DNA of 64,000 bases, from contig CAWIEI010000004.1 of NCBI GenBank assembly GCA_963834965.1, positions 1 to 64,000 of the forward strand, given 5' to 3'. Source of the DNA: Fodinibacter sp963834965. GTDB taxonomy: Bacteria; Actinomycetota; Actinomycetes; Actinomycetales; Dermatophilaceae. Numbering within the stretch: the stretch's first letter is position 1; each line of letters opens with the position of its first letter. A program made the position numbers and the translations under genes. Positions 7,693 to 15,913 of the stretch are shown piece by piece. A model generated the notes under the pieces. It made no database searches and had not been told where the DNA came from. It worked only from the letters and a program-made list of their open reading frames with translations.

Positions 7693-10326
7693 TCAGAGCA
7701 GTCCCAGCTCGGCGGCGCGGGTGGCTGCTTCGTCGCGGTCGGTGACACCGAGCTTGCGGTAGATGCTGGCCAGGTGGGTTTTGAGGGTGTTCATCGTGAT
7801 GTAGAGCTCGGCGGCGATGTCCCGGTGCTTGATCCGGCGCGGAAGGTAGGCCAGCACGGCCAGCTCTCTCTCGGTGAGACTCTCCACCATCCCGGGTGCG
7901 GTTCGGCGTGAGCGGGCGGAGACCACCGGTGAGGCCTGTTCCATCACCTGCCGGAGTTCGTCGCTGAACCCGGTACCGCCGCGCAGGTACTGCCGCAGGA
8001 TCGGCTCGGCTGCGACCACCTGCAGGAAGGGCCAGCGCAGCTGGTCGCCCTCTGCGGCCGCCACCGTCAGGCGGATGGCCTCCTGAGCACCGGCCCGCTC
8101 GCCGCGCGCGTCGAGGACTGCGGCCTCGCGAAGTCGGTGTCCGATGACGGCTCGAAGATCGTCCTCAGATGGCCTGACTGCTCGCAGGGCGGCCACGGCC
8201 GTGTCGAGGTCACCAGTGTTCAGGGCGAGGTCGACCCGGGCGGCCTCCAGCTCGACGCTGTGGCCGGGGTCGTTCAGCAAGGCACGTGCTTCGTGATGCT
8301 CACCCGCTGCGATGAGCAGCTGCGCGTGCAGGGCGCGGTTGGCGTGGGCGAGCACGGGCGCTTCGAGCGCCGAGGCAGCGGAGCGGCGCAGTGCGACCAG
8401 CGCACCAGCGGAGTCTCCTGTTGCCGCGGCGAGCTGAGCGGCCAGGGCACGGTGCAGGTCCAGGTTGACCACGTTGGATGGGCGCCGCAGGTTCTGCAGG
8501 TCGGCCATGTCCAGGTACTCCGCGGCGCGCTCGAAATCGGCCCGGTACAGGTGCGCCAACGCCGCGGCCAGGTGGGCGTGGATCACGGCAGGGTGGTGGA
8601 TGACGTCGATCGCTCGTGCCCCACTAAGGGCTGCGTCGGCGAGCTGAAGCGCCTCGGTGCAGTGCCCGGTCCACCCGCGCACGAGGGCCAGGGACCCCAG
8701 CGTGTAGAAGCGCCAGATCGGGTACTGCGCGCCAGGCAGGACCAGGGCCCGGCGGAGCCGCTCAGTGGCCTGCTCGAGGTTCCCCTTCAGGAAGCAGGCG
8801 ATGGCGGCGTCGTACTCGGCCATGACGCGCACCGACTCGGTGCCCCCCATCCCCAGGAAGTCGACGACGTCGCGATCCTCAACGCTCGGAAGGAGAGCGA
8901 GGACGCTGCGGGCCAAAGAGACAACGGCTTCGGGGGGAAGGCTGCGGAACACCTGGGTGGTGTGGAGCGCGTCAGCGGTGGCCCGCTCACCGGGCGTGAG
9001 GTCAGCGCGCCGCACGAGCTGGCGATGAGTCTGCACCGCCGCGTTGGGCAGGTCCGCTGCGATCTGCGCCGCGAGCAGGCTGATGATGATGCGGGCGCTC
9101 GAGGTGGTGTTCTCTGCCTGGATCTTGCTCAACCAGCGCACCAAGGTGGCGGACTCGCCGCGCTCGAAGAAGCGGTGGCCCAGTCGGGAGATCTCCATAA
9201 AGGCCTGGTCGTGCTCGCCGGCCCGCAGGAGGTGCTCGATGGACTCCTCGGCGCGGCCGTGCTCCAGGAGCCACTGGGCGGCGCGGCCGTGCAGGGTGCG
9301 CGCGGCCGCGGGGTCCTCGGCCTTCAGCTGGTAGCGCAGCAGCTCAGCGAAGAGGTGGTGGTAGCGAAAGTTGGTGCGGGACAGGTCCAGTGGGATCACG
9401 AACAGCGACCGGTCCTCGAGCTCGGCGAGCATCACACGGGCGTTGCCGGCGCCGGTCACCGCGTCGCACAGGTCGACCGAGAGCCACTCCAGGACCGAGG
9501 TCTGGAGCAGGAACGAGCGGATGTCCGGTTCGAGCTGGTCGAGGACCTCTTCGAGGAGGAACTCCGCAATGAGCCGGTCGCTGCCTGCGAAGGAGGTGAT
9601 GGCCGCGCTCATGTCCCTCTGGTGGCGCAGGGAGATCCCGGCCAGCTGAAGGCCGACGGCCCAGCCGTCGGTGCGGTCGGTGAGGACCTGCACGTCGTGG
9701 TCGCTGAGCTCACGCTCTGAGACTGCCGTCAGGAGCTGTCTTGCCTCGTCCTCGCGGAAGGCGAGGTCGGTGCCACGCAGCTCGACGAGGTGTCCTTCGA
9801 GGCGGAGCCGGCGGAGCGTCCATGGCGGGTCGCGGCGCGTGGTGACGACGCATCGGACGGTGTTCGGCAGACGAGTGACCAGGTCGCCCAGGCTCATCAC
9901 GACCGGCCGGTTGGTCAGTGTGTGCAGGTCCTCGATGACCAGGATCATCTCCTCAGGGGCGCTTTCGAGCTCGTCGAGCAGGGCGTCCACGAAGGGGCTA
10001 CCCATGGTCGAGCCGCCACTGCCAGCGAGGTTCACGATCGAGGCATCCAGGTCCGGAGCACCCGTGCGCAGAGCTGTGACCAGGTCGCGGGCGAGCACGG
10101 CGGCGTCGTCGTGCCCGGCGTCCAGGCTCAGGCCGACCATTCGGACGTCGGGGCGGCTCACGGCCCATTGGCGCAGCAGGATGGACTTGCCGGAGCCCGC
10201 CGAGGCGACGACCAGTCCGAGGCCGCCGGGTCCGACCAGATCGAGGTGGCGCTCCAGGTCGGGGCGAGGGACGGCGTGCCGAGGCAGCGGCTGGGTCAGG
10301 GGGTCGTTGACCCGGCGCGTCGCCAT
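7693..10326 (-). CDS. LuxR-family regulator of the large ATP-binding (MalT/LAL) type
   Basis: 877 residues from ATG 10326, the usual size for LAL regulators. Residues 41-48 (ASAGSGKS) form the Walker A of a STAND-type NTPase, with LVIEDLHTL as Walker B. The middle is helical TPR-like sequence. The last 60 residues are a LuxR DNA-binding domain (LTERELAVLAYLPRRIKHRD, then TMNTLKTHLASIYRKLGV). It is the last gene of a leftward run starting with the DszB-like gene and is probably co-transcribed, 59 bases after the 67-residue gene. Members usually sense an inducer through the TPR region. Control of its own operon and of the facing hydratase gene via the GGGTGA sites is inferred. Confidence 0.88.
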   Translation of the reverse strand: MATRRVNDPLTQPLPRHAVPRPDLERHLDLVGPGGLGLVVASAGSGKSILLRQWAVSRPDVRMVGLSLDAGHDDAAVLARDLVTALRTGAPDLDASIVNLAGSGGSTMGSPFVDALLDELESAPEEMILVIEDLHTLTNRPVVMSLGDLVTRLPNTVRCVVTTRRDPPWTLRRLRLEGHLVELRGTDLAFREDEARQLLTAVSERELSDHDVQVLTDRTDGWAVGLQLAGISLRHQRDMSAAITSFAGSDRLIAEFLLEEVLDQLEPDIRSFLLQTSVLEWLSVDLCDAVTGAGNARVMLAELEDRSLFVIPLDLSRTNFRYHHLFAELLRYQLKAEDPAAARTLHGRAAQWLLEHGRAEESIEHLLRAGEHDQAFMEISRLGHRFFERGESATLVRWLSKIQAENTTSSARIIISLLAAQIAADLPNAAVQTHRQLVRRADLTPGERATADALHTTQVFRSLPPEAVVSLARSVLALLPSVEDRDVVDFLGMGGTESVRVMAEYDAAIACFLKGNLEQATERLRRALVLPGAQYPIWRFYTLGSLALVRGWTGHCTEALQLADAALSGARAIDVIHHPAVIHAHLAAALAHLYRADFERAAEYLDMADLQNLRRPSNVVNLDLHRALAAQLAAATGDSAGALVALRRSAASALEAPVLAHANRALHAQLLIAAGEHHEARALLNDPGHSVELEAARVDLALNTGDLDTAVAALRAVRPSEDDLRAVIGHRLREAAVLDARGERAGAQEAIRLTVAAAEGDQLRWPFLQVVAAEPILRQYLRGGTGFSDELRQVMEQASPVVSARSRRTAPGMVESLTERELAVLAYLPRRIKHRDIAAELYITMNTLKTHLASIYRKLGVTDRDEAATRAAELGLL

Positions 10327-10385
10327 GGCATCACTTGTACACCTCGCGGCGACCGGGTCGGAGCCGGGCCCCGCCGCCGTGGTGC

Positions 10386-10589
10386 TCAGGGTTCGACCCG
10401 GTGGATGTCGACGATGTCGACGTGCAGGTCCTCGAGGCGTTCGAGGATGCCGTGCAGGGCCGCCTGGTCGACTACCTCGCCGACCAGGCGGGAGCGGCCC
10501 GTCGTCGTCGCCCGGTCCTCGAAGCCTTCCAGGGCGCTGAGCACGGCGGGCCCCGCCACTCCGTCGACGGTGATCTCGTACTGGGTCAT
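10386..10589 (-). CDS. Conserved-looking small protein of unknown function (67 aa)
   Basis: A 67-residue cytoplasmic protein with no signal peptide or membrane segment. It alternates strand and helix (YEITVDG, then VLSALEGFEDRATTTGRSRL, LHGILERLEDLHVDIVDIHR), compatible with a small ferredoxin-like alpha/beta fold resembling an ACT-type domain, but I recognise no family. AGGGATGG precedes ATG 10589 at a suitable distance. It sits between the rhodanese and the LAL regulator on the same strand, with a strong hairpin separating it from the rhodanese. A role as a sensor or accessory subunit is only speculation from context. Confidence 0.7.
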   Translation of the reverse strand: MTQYEITVDGVAGPAVLSALEGFEDRATTTGRSRLVGEVVDQAALHGILERLEDLHVDIVDIHRVEP

Positions 10590-10611
10590 GCCGGTCCATC
10601 CCTTCTTAGCG

Positions 10612-10642
10612 GCCCGGAGCGGGGCGGTGCCCCGCTCCGGGC
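10612..10642 (-). terminator. Perfect 14-bp hairpin between rhodanese and small gene
   Basis: GCCCGGAGCGGGGC (10612-10625) and its exact complement (10629-10642) enclose a 3-base loop. It starts eight bases past the rhodanese stop. There is no T-run on either strand, so it may be an intrinsic terminator of the T-less actinobacterial type, or a processing/stability hairpin setting different levels of the upstream and downstream genes. Confidence 0.7.
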
Positions 10643-10649
10643 GGCTGCG

Positions 10650-11045
10650 TCAGATTCCGGCGTACTCGTGCTCGGTGACCGGGAGTCCGGCCTCGAGCCA
10701 GGCGGTGAGGCCGCCTTCGAGAATGGACACGTCGGCGAAGCCCATGTCCTGCAGGGTGGCTGCGGCCAAGGCGGCGCGGGCCCCTGAGTGACACACCACG
10801 ATCATCGGCCGCTGCGGGTCCAGCGCCGCGGCGTGCCGTGGGCTGGCGGGGTCGGCGAAGAACTCGAGCAACCCGCGTGGAGCAGGCACGGACCCGTCGA
10901 TGTGGCCGTGGTCCCACTCGGTGGACTGGCGGACGTCGACCACGACGGCGGTGCCGGCCTTCAGCTTCTCGGCGGTCTCGGCCGCGGTCGCGGAGCCCAC
11001 CCGGGACTTCGCGACCACGATCATCTGCATGACGCCTGTGCTCAT
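10650..11045 (-). CDS. Single-domain rhodanese-like sulfurtransferase
   Basis: 131 residues, cytoplasmic, one rhodanese domain. VVVDVRQSTEWDHGHIDGSV is the family's first signature, and the active-site loop CHSGARA contains the persulfide-forming cysteine with the flanking arginine. The last third (DMGFADVSILEGGLTAW) matches the C-terminal signature. Rhodaneses carry sulfane sulfur as an enzyme persulfide and pass it to thiols, cyanide or sulfite. AGGAG precedes ATG 11045. It lies 32 bases after the DszB-like gene, so the two are probably co-transcribed. A sulfurtransferase next to a predicted C-S bond-cleaving protein fits handling of the released sulfur. Confidence 0.9.
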   Translation of the reverse strand: MSTGVMQMIVVAKSRVGSATAAETAEKLKAGTAVVVDVRQSTEWDHGHIDGSVPAPRGLLEFFADPASPRHAAALDPQRPMIVVCHSGARAALAAATLQDMGFADVSILEGGLTAWLEAGLPVTEHEYAGI

Positions 11046-11077
11046 CTCAGCTTCTCCTTCTCGTCAGTCTCGACCGG

Positions 11078-12250
11078 TCACCCGAGCCGGGTGCCTTCGA
11101 CCTCGAGGCCGCCACCGGCGGGCAGCTTGCTCCAGCTGCGCCGGGCCCACTCCTCCTTGAGGACCTCTTCGGCGGCCTGCTCGAGGAACTCGGGGCGGGC
11201 CCACTCGTTGACGTCGAAGTCGTTCTTGATGTAGCCGTGGCTGAACATGAAGTCCTTGCCGACCGTGATGGTCTGTAGGTTCCGTGCGCTCAGGCTGGGC
11301 ACCATGTCAACGTCCTTGATGCCCTGGTAGGTGTCCTCAGCGTCGAGGTAGAAGGTCTGGCGGTTGAGGATCGCGCCGGCGGCGTGCTTGTTCTCGTTGG
11401 CCCACCTGCCGACCTTGATCATGGCCTTCATGTAGGCGACCACGAGCTCGGGGTGCTCGTTGGCCATCACGTCGGTGCAGGTGATCACCGCGGGGGTGTT
11501 GGCGACCTGCAGGCGCCAGTCGGGGTAACGGGACAGGTCCTCGATCATCGCGAGGCGGCCGGTGGCCTCCTGCAGGTGCTGGAAGACCTTGCTCTGGGTG
11601 TAGATCGCGTCGACGGCACCGCCGAGCAGAGCGTTCTCCAGGGGGCGGAAGGCCAGGTCGTGCTTGTGGTCGCGGCGCATCCACAGCTCGGAGGGGTTGT
11701 TCATCGGCGGCACGAGCATCTCGGGCTTGTCGTACCAGTCGTCGGGGTAGGGGAACTCGACGAGCTCGATGTCGTCCATGGTCATCCCGTGGAGCATCAG
11801 CATGTTCTCGATGCCCATGTGCTCCTGGATGCGCCACCAGTCGTTCTTGATGGTGTTCAGGCTCTTGCTGATGCCGATCTTCTTGCCCTTCAGGTCCTCC
11901 ATCCGGAAGATCCGGTCGCCGGCGCGCACGGCCATGCACCCGCCTTCGTGGACCCAGGTCGCCCCGAGCAGGACGGTGGGTCGGATGTCGGCGTTGACGT
12001 GGATCGGCGGGTACAGGCCACCGAAGCGGACGAGGTTGTCGAGGTTGTGGATGTAGTGCGGGTACCAGTTGTTCTCGGGGGCGTGGCGGAAGTAGGCGTA
12101 CTCCACGCCGATCTTCTTGAACTCCTCACGGCACCAGCCCAGCTCCTGGTCGACGTTGTTGGCCGAGACCATCGGGCAGTTGGTGAACCACACCTCCTTC
12201 CAGTCCAGCGGAACGGTGGTGGAGACCCTGGGGGTGTCGGTGACAGTCAT
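11078..12250 (-). CDS. DszB-like (sulfinate desulfinase-like) protein, NitT/TauT-binding-protein fold, no signal peptide
   Basis: 390 residues. The fold is that of ABC nitrate/sulfonate/taurine binding proteins, but there is no signal peptide or lipobox, so it should be cytoplasmic. It resembles DszB, the 2-(2'-hydroxyphenyl)benzenesulfinate desulfinase: TNCP near the N-terminus, RFGGLYPP, MEDLKGKKIGIS and NEWARPEFLEQA all have DszB counterparts. The DszB catalytic residues Cys27, His60 and Arg70 correspond to Cys25, His65 and Arg75, with the His-Arg spacing of ten conserved. ATG 12250 is chosen because AGGAG lies upstream; a start 57 bases earlier lacks this. It leads an operon with a rhodanese. 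The real substrate is unknown; a non-enzymatic binding role remains possible. Confidence 0.75.
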   Translation of the reverse strand: MTVTDTPRVSTTVPLDWKEVWFTNCPMVSANNVDQELGWCREEFKKIGVEYAYFRHAPENNWYPHYIHNLDNLVRFGGLYPPIHVNADIRPTVLLGATWVHEGGCMAVRAGDRIFRMEDLKGKKIGISKSLNTIKNDWWRIQEHMGIENMLMLHGMTMDDIELVEFPYPDDWYDKPEMLVPPMNNPSELWMRRDHKHDLAFRPLENALLGGAVDAIYTQSKVFQHLQEATGRLAMIEDLSRYPDWRLQVANTPAVITCTDVMANEHPELVVAYMKAMIKVGRWANENKHAAGAILNRQTFYLDAEDTYQGIKDVDMVPSLSARNLQTITVGKDFMFSHGYIKNDFDVNEWARPEFLEQAAEEVLKEEWARRSWSKLPAGGGLEVEGTRLG

Positions 12251-12380
12251 GACTTCGCTCCTTGACGAGGGATCTGACGCAGCAGGCGACCGGCGGACGG
12301 TCGTCAACCTGTGTTCTCACCCTCGGTCCGCCGGCGCGTGCCCACATCACCCTCCACGCCTCACCTCCTCCGCCATCGCC

Positions 12381-12434
12381 TCACCCATAACGGGTGGTGC
12401 ACAGGCCATCCACTCGGGGTGATCCGCTCACCCG
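12381..12434. promoter_or_regulatory. Inverted TCACCC/GGGTGA sites in divergent promoter region
   Basis: Between the leftward DszB-like gene and the rightward GAP-family gene lie TCACCC-ATAAC-GGGTGG (12381-12397) and GGGGTGA-TCCGC-TCACCCG (12416-12434). The same hexamers, in the same order of orientations, precede the hydratase gene at 6564-6604. This suggests one regulator, plausibly the LAL protein, acting on all three transcription units. Hexamer recurrence is seen; the binding protein is inferred. Confidence 0.5.
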
Positions 12435-12456
12435 GCCACACCCCGACGATCGAGAA

Positions 12457-13119
12457 ATGACCATCGGAATCGCGGAGGTACTGCCCTTTGCCGTCGGCGT
12501 CGCCATCAGCCCCGTGCCGATCATCGCCGTGATCCTGATGCTGTTCTCCAGCCGGGCCAAGGTGAACGGCCCGATGTTCCTCATCGGCTGGGCGGTGGCC
12601 CTGGCCGTCGTCAGCGGCGTCGCGTTCCTGGCAGGTGACGCTGCGTCGGCGAGCACGACCGATGCCGTGTCCTGGTCGCAGGTGCTCTTCGGCTCGTTCT
12701 TCGTTCTGCTGGCCGTACGTACCTGGAGCAGACGGGCACCGGCCGGTGAGCAGCCCGAGCAGCCGAAGTGGATGGCCGGGATCGACTCGTTCTCACCGGT
12801 CAAGGCACTCACCCTGGCCCTGCTGCTGGCCGGGGTGAACCCCAAGAACCTGCTGCTCGCGGCCGGGGCCGGCGCGGCCGTCGCCGGACTCGCCCTACCC
12901 ACCAACGAAGCGGTGGTCTCGTTGGCCGTCTTTGTCATCATCGCCAGCCTGACCATCGCCGTACCGGTCATCTACTACCTGCTCGGAGGCGACGCGGCCC
13001 GCACCCGCCTGGATGCCGTCAAGGAATGGCTTGCCCTGCACAACGACGCCGTCATGACCGTGCTCTTCCTCGTCCTCGGCGTGAACCTCATCTCCAAGGG
13101 CATTCCCCCGCTCGCCTGA
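12457..13119 (+). CDS. GAP-family (Sap-like) small-molecule exporter
   Basis: 220 residues with six predicted membrane helices and almost no soluble domain. The opening IAEVLPFAVGVAISPVPIIA and the central FSPVKALTLALLLAGVNPKN are typical of the GAP/LysE-superfamily proteins related to mycobacterial Sap and GPL-addressing proteins. ATG 12457 has GACGAT exactly six bases upstream, fitting a leaderless transcript. It is divergent from the DszB-like gene with shared regulatory sites and 29 bases ahead of the antiporter, likely one operon. Export of a metabolite or toxic product of the neighbouring pathway is a guess from context. Confidence 0.75.
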   Translation: MTIGIAEVLPFAVGVAISPVPIIAVILMLFSSRAKVNGPMFLIGWAVALAVVSGVAFLAGDAASASTTDAVSWSQVLFGSFFVLLAVRTWSRRAPAGEQPEQPKWMAGIDSFSPVKALTLALLLAGVNPKNLLLAAGAGAAVAGLALPTNEAVVSLAVFVIIASLTIAVPVIYYLLGGDAARTRLDAVKEWLALHNDAVMTVLFLVLGVNLISKGIPPLA

Positions 13120-13148
13120 CCCGAGTCGACCCACACCGAAGGACCGCG

Positions 13149-14453
13149 ATGGACAGCACCGTGATCATGCTCGTCACCGCCACCCTGTTCGGCTGGGGAC
13201 TGGTCTCCAAACGGTTGGCCCGGGCCGACCTGACCGCGCCGATCGTCTTCATCGTCGTCGGTGCCCTGCTCGCCTGGGCTGGCCTGGTCGAGGGCCCCGA
13301 GGAGTCCGCCGCCCTCACCCCGCTCGTCGAGATCACCCTGGTCTGGGTGCTCTTCTCCGACGCGGCGCGGCTACCACTACACGAGCTGCGGCACGACGTG
13401 GCCCGGTACGCCCGCCTGCTGGGCATCGGGCTGCCCCTGACCGTGCTGCTCGGCTGGGCCCTGTCGGCCTGGTTCTGGCCCGGGCTGGGGCTGTGGTTGG
13501 CCCTGTTCGTCGGCGCGGCCTTGGCACCAACAGATGCCGCCCTCGGCGTGCCCGTGGTCACCAACCCGGTGGTGCCGTCCCGGATCCGTCAGCTGATCAC
13601 CGTCGAGAGCGGGCTCAACGACGGCATCGTCACCCCGGTCGTCATGGTCGCCATCGCCGGCGCGGCGGCAGCTGCCGGCCTCGAGGGCCACGAGGGCGCC
13701 GGCCACGCCGCCGTCCAGCTCGCCCTCGGCGTGGTCATCGGTTCGGCGATCGGCGCGCTCGGCGGCTGGCTGCTCCGCCTGGCCCGCCGCCGGAACCTGG
13801 CCGCCGAGGACTTCACCGGCATCGCCGTGCTCGCCCTCGCCCTGCTCTCCTACGCCGCCGCACTGGTCCTGGACGGCAACGGGTTCGTCGCGGCCTTCTG
13901 CGGCGGTCTGGCCTTCGGCGCCTGCGCCGGACGACGCGCACCACAAGAGCTCGTCTTCCTCGAGCAGATGGGCGAGCTCGTCTCCGTGCTGGTCTGGCTG
14001 GCGTTCGGAGCCATCGCGATCCCGATCATGCTCGAGCGCGTAGACACGCGCATGGTGCTGTACGCCGTCCTCAGCCTCACCGTGGTGCGCATGCTGCCCG
14101 CCGCACTGGCTCTCATCGGAGGTGGCCTGAGTCGCCGCACAGTCCTCTTCGTGGGCTGGTTCGGCCCCAGAGGCCTGGCCTCACTCGTGTTCGCTCTGCT
14201 GGCCCTCGAGGCGCTGGGCCCGGTCGCCGACGAAGCCGTCGCCATCGTCACCGTCACCGTCCTGCTCAGCGTGCTGGCCCACGGGCTCACCGCGGCGCCA
14301 CTGGCCGCTACCTACGGAGCGGCCGAGGCCACAGTCGGCCCGAGCCCGGTGGGCCGGTCGACGTCGTGGCCCTACGCCCCGGAGCCGCGGCTCGCAGAGG
14401 TTGACGGGCGTGTGACAGCGATGCCGCAGACCGGCCTCTCAGCCTGGCACTAG
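13149..14453 (+). CDS. CPA1-type Na+/H+ (cation/proton) antiporter
   Basis: 434 residues, 11-12 membrane helices. Landmarks of the CPA1 family include VGAALAPTDAALGVPVV, ESGLNDGIVTPVVMVAIAG with the transport aspartate region, and GWFGPRGLASLVFALLALE near the end. It exchanges Na+ or K+ for H+ across the membrane. The start is ATG 13149 with GAAGGACC upstream; a longer open frame upstream overlaps the exporter gene in another frame and is not real. It follows the GAP exporter closely. The soluble C-terminal tail after about residue 395 is short. Its place in the block may reflect pH or ion homeostasis when acid or sulfite is produced, an inference. Confidence 0.85.
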   Translation: MDSTVIMLVTATLFGWGLVSKRLARADLTAPIVFIVVGALLAWAGLVEGPEESAALTPLVEITLVWVLFSDAARLPLHELRHDVARYARLLGIGLPLTVLLGWALSAWFWPGLGLWLALFVGAALAPTDAALGVPVVTNPVVPSRIRQLITVESGLNDGIVTPVVMVAIAGAAAAAGLEGHEGAGHAAVQLALGVVIGSAIGALGGWLLRLARRRNLAAEDFTGIAVLALALLSYAAALVLDGNGFVAAFCGGLAFGACAGRRAPQELVFLEQMGELVSVLVWLAFGAIAIPIMLERVDTRMVLYAVLSLTVVRMLPAALALIGGGLSRRTVLFVGWFGPRGLASLVFALLALEALGPVADEAVAIVTVTVLLSVLAHGLTAAPLAATYGAAEATVGPSPVGRSTSWPYAPEPRLAEVDGRVTAMPQTGLSAWH

Positions 14454-14562
14454 TCGGCCCCGCCGCCGTCCCGACCTTCGGCGACAGAAGCGTCATCATC
14501 CGCCGCGATCCGCCCGCTTTGCTTGGCCTCCCCCGGGCCCGGCACTGATCGGGTCAGGGGCC

Positions 14563-14946
14563 CTACTCGGCGCCTGCCACGTCGTTGCTCTCGGTGCGGC
14601 CGTGCTCGGCAGTCACCATGTATCGACGTAGACACCACCTGCGGGTGGACAGCTCGACCGTGACCGCGCGCCGCTGGGCATGCGTCCCGCCGCCGGCGGA
14701 CAGCGCCGCCTCGAGGACTGCGACATCGGCCAGCAGTTCGTCCCGTTCGTAGTCAAAGGCCTCTCGGCACGGTCGCCCGCAGAAGAACGGCAGCCGACCC
14801 GCCGCCGGCCGCTCGACCATCCGTTGGCAGTTGGGGTTCATGCAGCGCTGTCGAGCCTGAGCTGGCAGCGCCCTTGGGATGGCCTCGGCCACCACGGCCA
14901 CGGTGGCCTTCCGAACCGGAACCCAGGTGTTCAAACGTCGGCCCAT
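14563..14946 (-). CDS. Small zinc-finger-like protein of unknown function (127 aa)
   Basis: 127 residues with a clear metal-binding pattern: Cys35-x4-Cys40-x15-Cys56-x3-Cys60 (CMNPNC and FFCGRPC), followed by a charged helix (DYERDELLADVAVLEAAL). The arrangement resembles small treble-clef or FCS-type fingers that bind nucleic acid or proteins, but I do not recognise the family. There is no signal peptide. The ribosome site is weak (GGAGAGC about 14 bases upstream of ATG 14946), so the start may be internal. It stands alone, convergent with the antiporter gene. Confidence 0.55.
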   Translation of the reverse strand: MGRRLNTWVPVRKATVAVVAEAIPRALPAQARQRCMNPNCQRMVERPAAGRLPFFCGRPCREAFDYERDELLADVAVLEAALSAGGGTHAQRRAVTVELSTRRWCLRRYMVTAEHGRTESNDVAGAE

Positions 14947-15653
14947 GATCGTCGCAGCTGCTCTCCGCCGGGCTGGTGAGGCCGGTCATGAGCCAGCCTA
15001 TGGATGCCGCACGCCCCCGGCCAGCCCTCGTTGGCCCTCCTAGTGCTTGGCGCTGTCGCCTCCCTAGCCGACCAGCTCGAGCGACGCATCGGGTCGAGTA
15101 GCTCTTGCCCGAGTCTCATGGGCAAGAGTGCACTCCCGTAGCGACAGCCCGTACCGGGCGCTCCCGACCGACATGCCGGCGGACGAGCTGTCATCCGGGA
15201 TATGTGGGTGATCCGTCCTCAACTGCTTGTTAGGCGCATGATCTGAATCATCCGATGCCGCCAGTCGACCGGTGACGAATTGCCGGTGAGAGCCGCGATC
15301 CGGGGCATGTCATGACCCCTCGATCTCTCCGCCCTCCTTCACGAGTTGACAGGCGGGGCCCGAGTGGCGCTGCGGTGCGCCCCCGGAGGGACGGACGGAC
15401 CTCGATGGCACCTGGCTGAGCGTGAGTCGACGGCTTGCCCTGTTCAAGATCCGCCCGCCGGCACACCGCTACGGATGAGGGACGACTCCACCGACATGCA
15501 GTCGAGGGGTGGCAGCCGAGGGCTGAGCGTGACCGGTCTGCCTCATGGGGCCGACTGCATGTCGTCAGGCGCACTCGCCGGCAACAGCGCGGTCACGGCG
15601 AACGATCCTGCCGAGATCCGGAGGAGCGTCACGCCAGCGCCGTGCTCAGCCTG
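14947..15653. other. About 700 bases without a convincing gene
   Basis: Open frames here have low-complexity Arg/Ser/Pro-rich translations and no start signals. The region holds the 13-base inverted repeat at 15492-15564 and is somewhat less GC-rich than its surroundings. A degenerated gene or an unrecognised RNA could lie here, but nothing supports a specific call. Confidence 0.5.
15492..15564. repeat. 13-bp perfect inverted repeat, 47-base loop
   Basis: CGACATGCAGTCG (15492-15504) and its exact reverse complement (15552-15564) flank 47 bases. Each arm is itself nearly palindromic (CGAC-TGCA-GTCG core), so the arms could serve as paired protein sites or as the base of an RNA hairpin. It lies in a gene-free region. 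Function unknown. Confidence 0.6.
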
Positions 15654-15860
15654 CTAGGTCTTCGGTGGCGCTGGCACGCGACCGGCCTGGGTCCCGGTCG
15701 GGCGTCTGATCCCGTGCGTGGTGATGATCAGGGCCGCGATGATCAGGGCGGCGTACACGACCTTGGCCATGGCGTGTTCGGAGTTCGTGACGCCCATGAG
15801 GGCGAAGAGGAACACAACGACGCCGATTGTGATTTCGGCCCACTTGGGGAGTCGGTTCAT
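15654..15860 (-). CDS. Small membrane protein (68 aa)
   Basis: 68 residues with two membrane helices (EITIGVVVFLFALMGV and KVVYAALIIAALIITTH) and short polar ends, suggesting a hairpin in the cytoplasmic membrane. AAGGACC precedes ATG 15860, the same ribosome site found before its upstream neighbour at 16411. It lies 53 bases downstream of that secreted-protein gene and is probably in the same transcript. No family recognised. Confidence 0.65.
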   Translation of the reverse strand: MNRLPKWAEITIGVVVFLFALMGVTNSEHAMAKVVYAALIIAALIITTHGIRRPTGTQAGRVPAPPKT

Positions 15861-15913
15861 GGCACGGTCCTTCCGATGCGGGGTGGAGGTCCTTGGCTGC
15901 GTCGTCGTTCAGT

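Noticed and set aside
8137..9720. 527-codon open frame on the + strand opposite the LAL regulator
   Set aside because: Antisense frame produced by third-position GC bias; composition dominated by Gly/Val/Gln/Arg with no domain, and the LAL protein on the other strand is complete.
11078..12250. Calling the DszB-like gene an ABC transporter substrate-binding protein
   Set aside because: No signal peptide or lipobox and no ABC permease or ATPase beside it, while the desulfinase catalytic residues align.
15225..15245. attC-like GTTAGGC in the gene-free region (and GTTATGC near 6178) as integron sites
   Set aside because: Only the short core is present; no complementary inner boxes or integrase of the integron type were seen.
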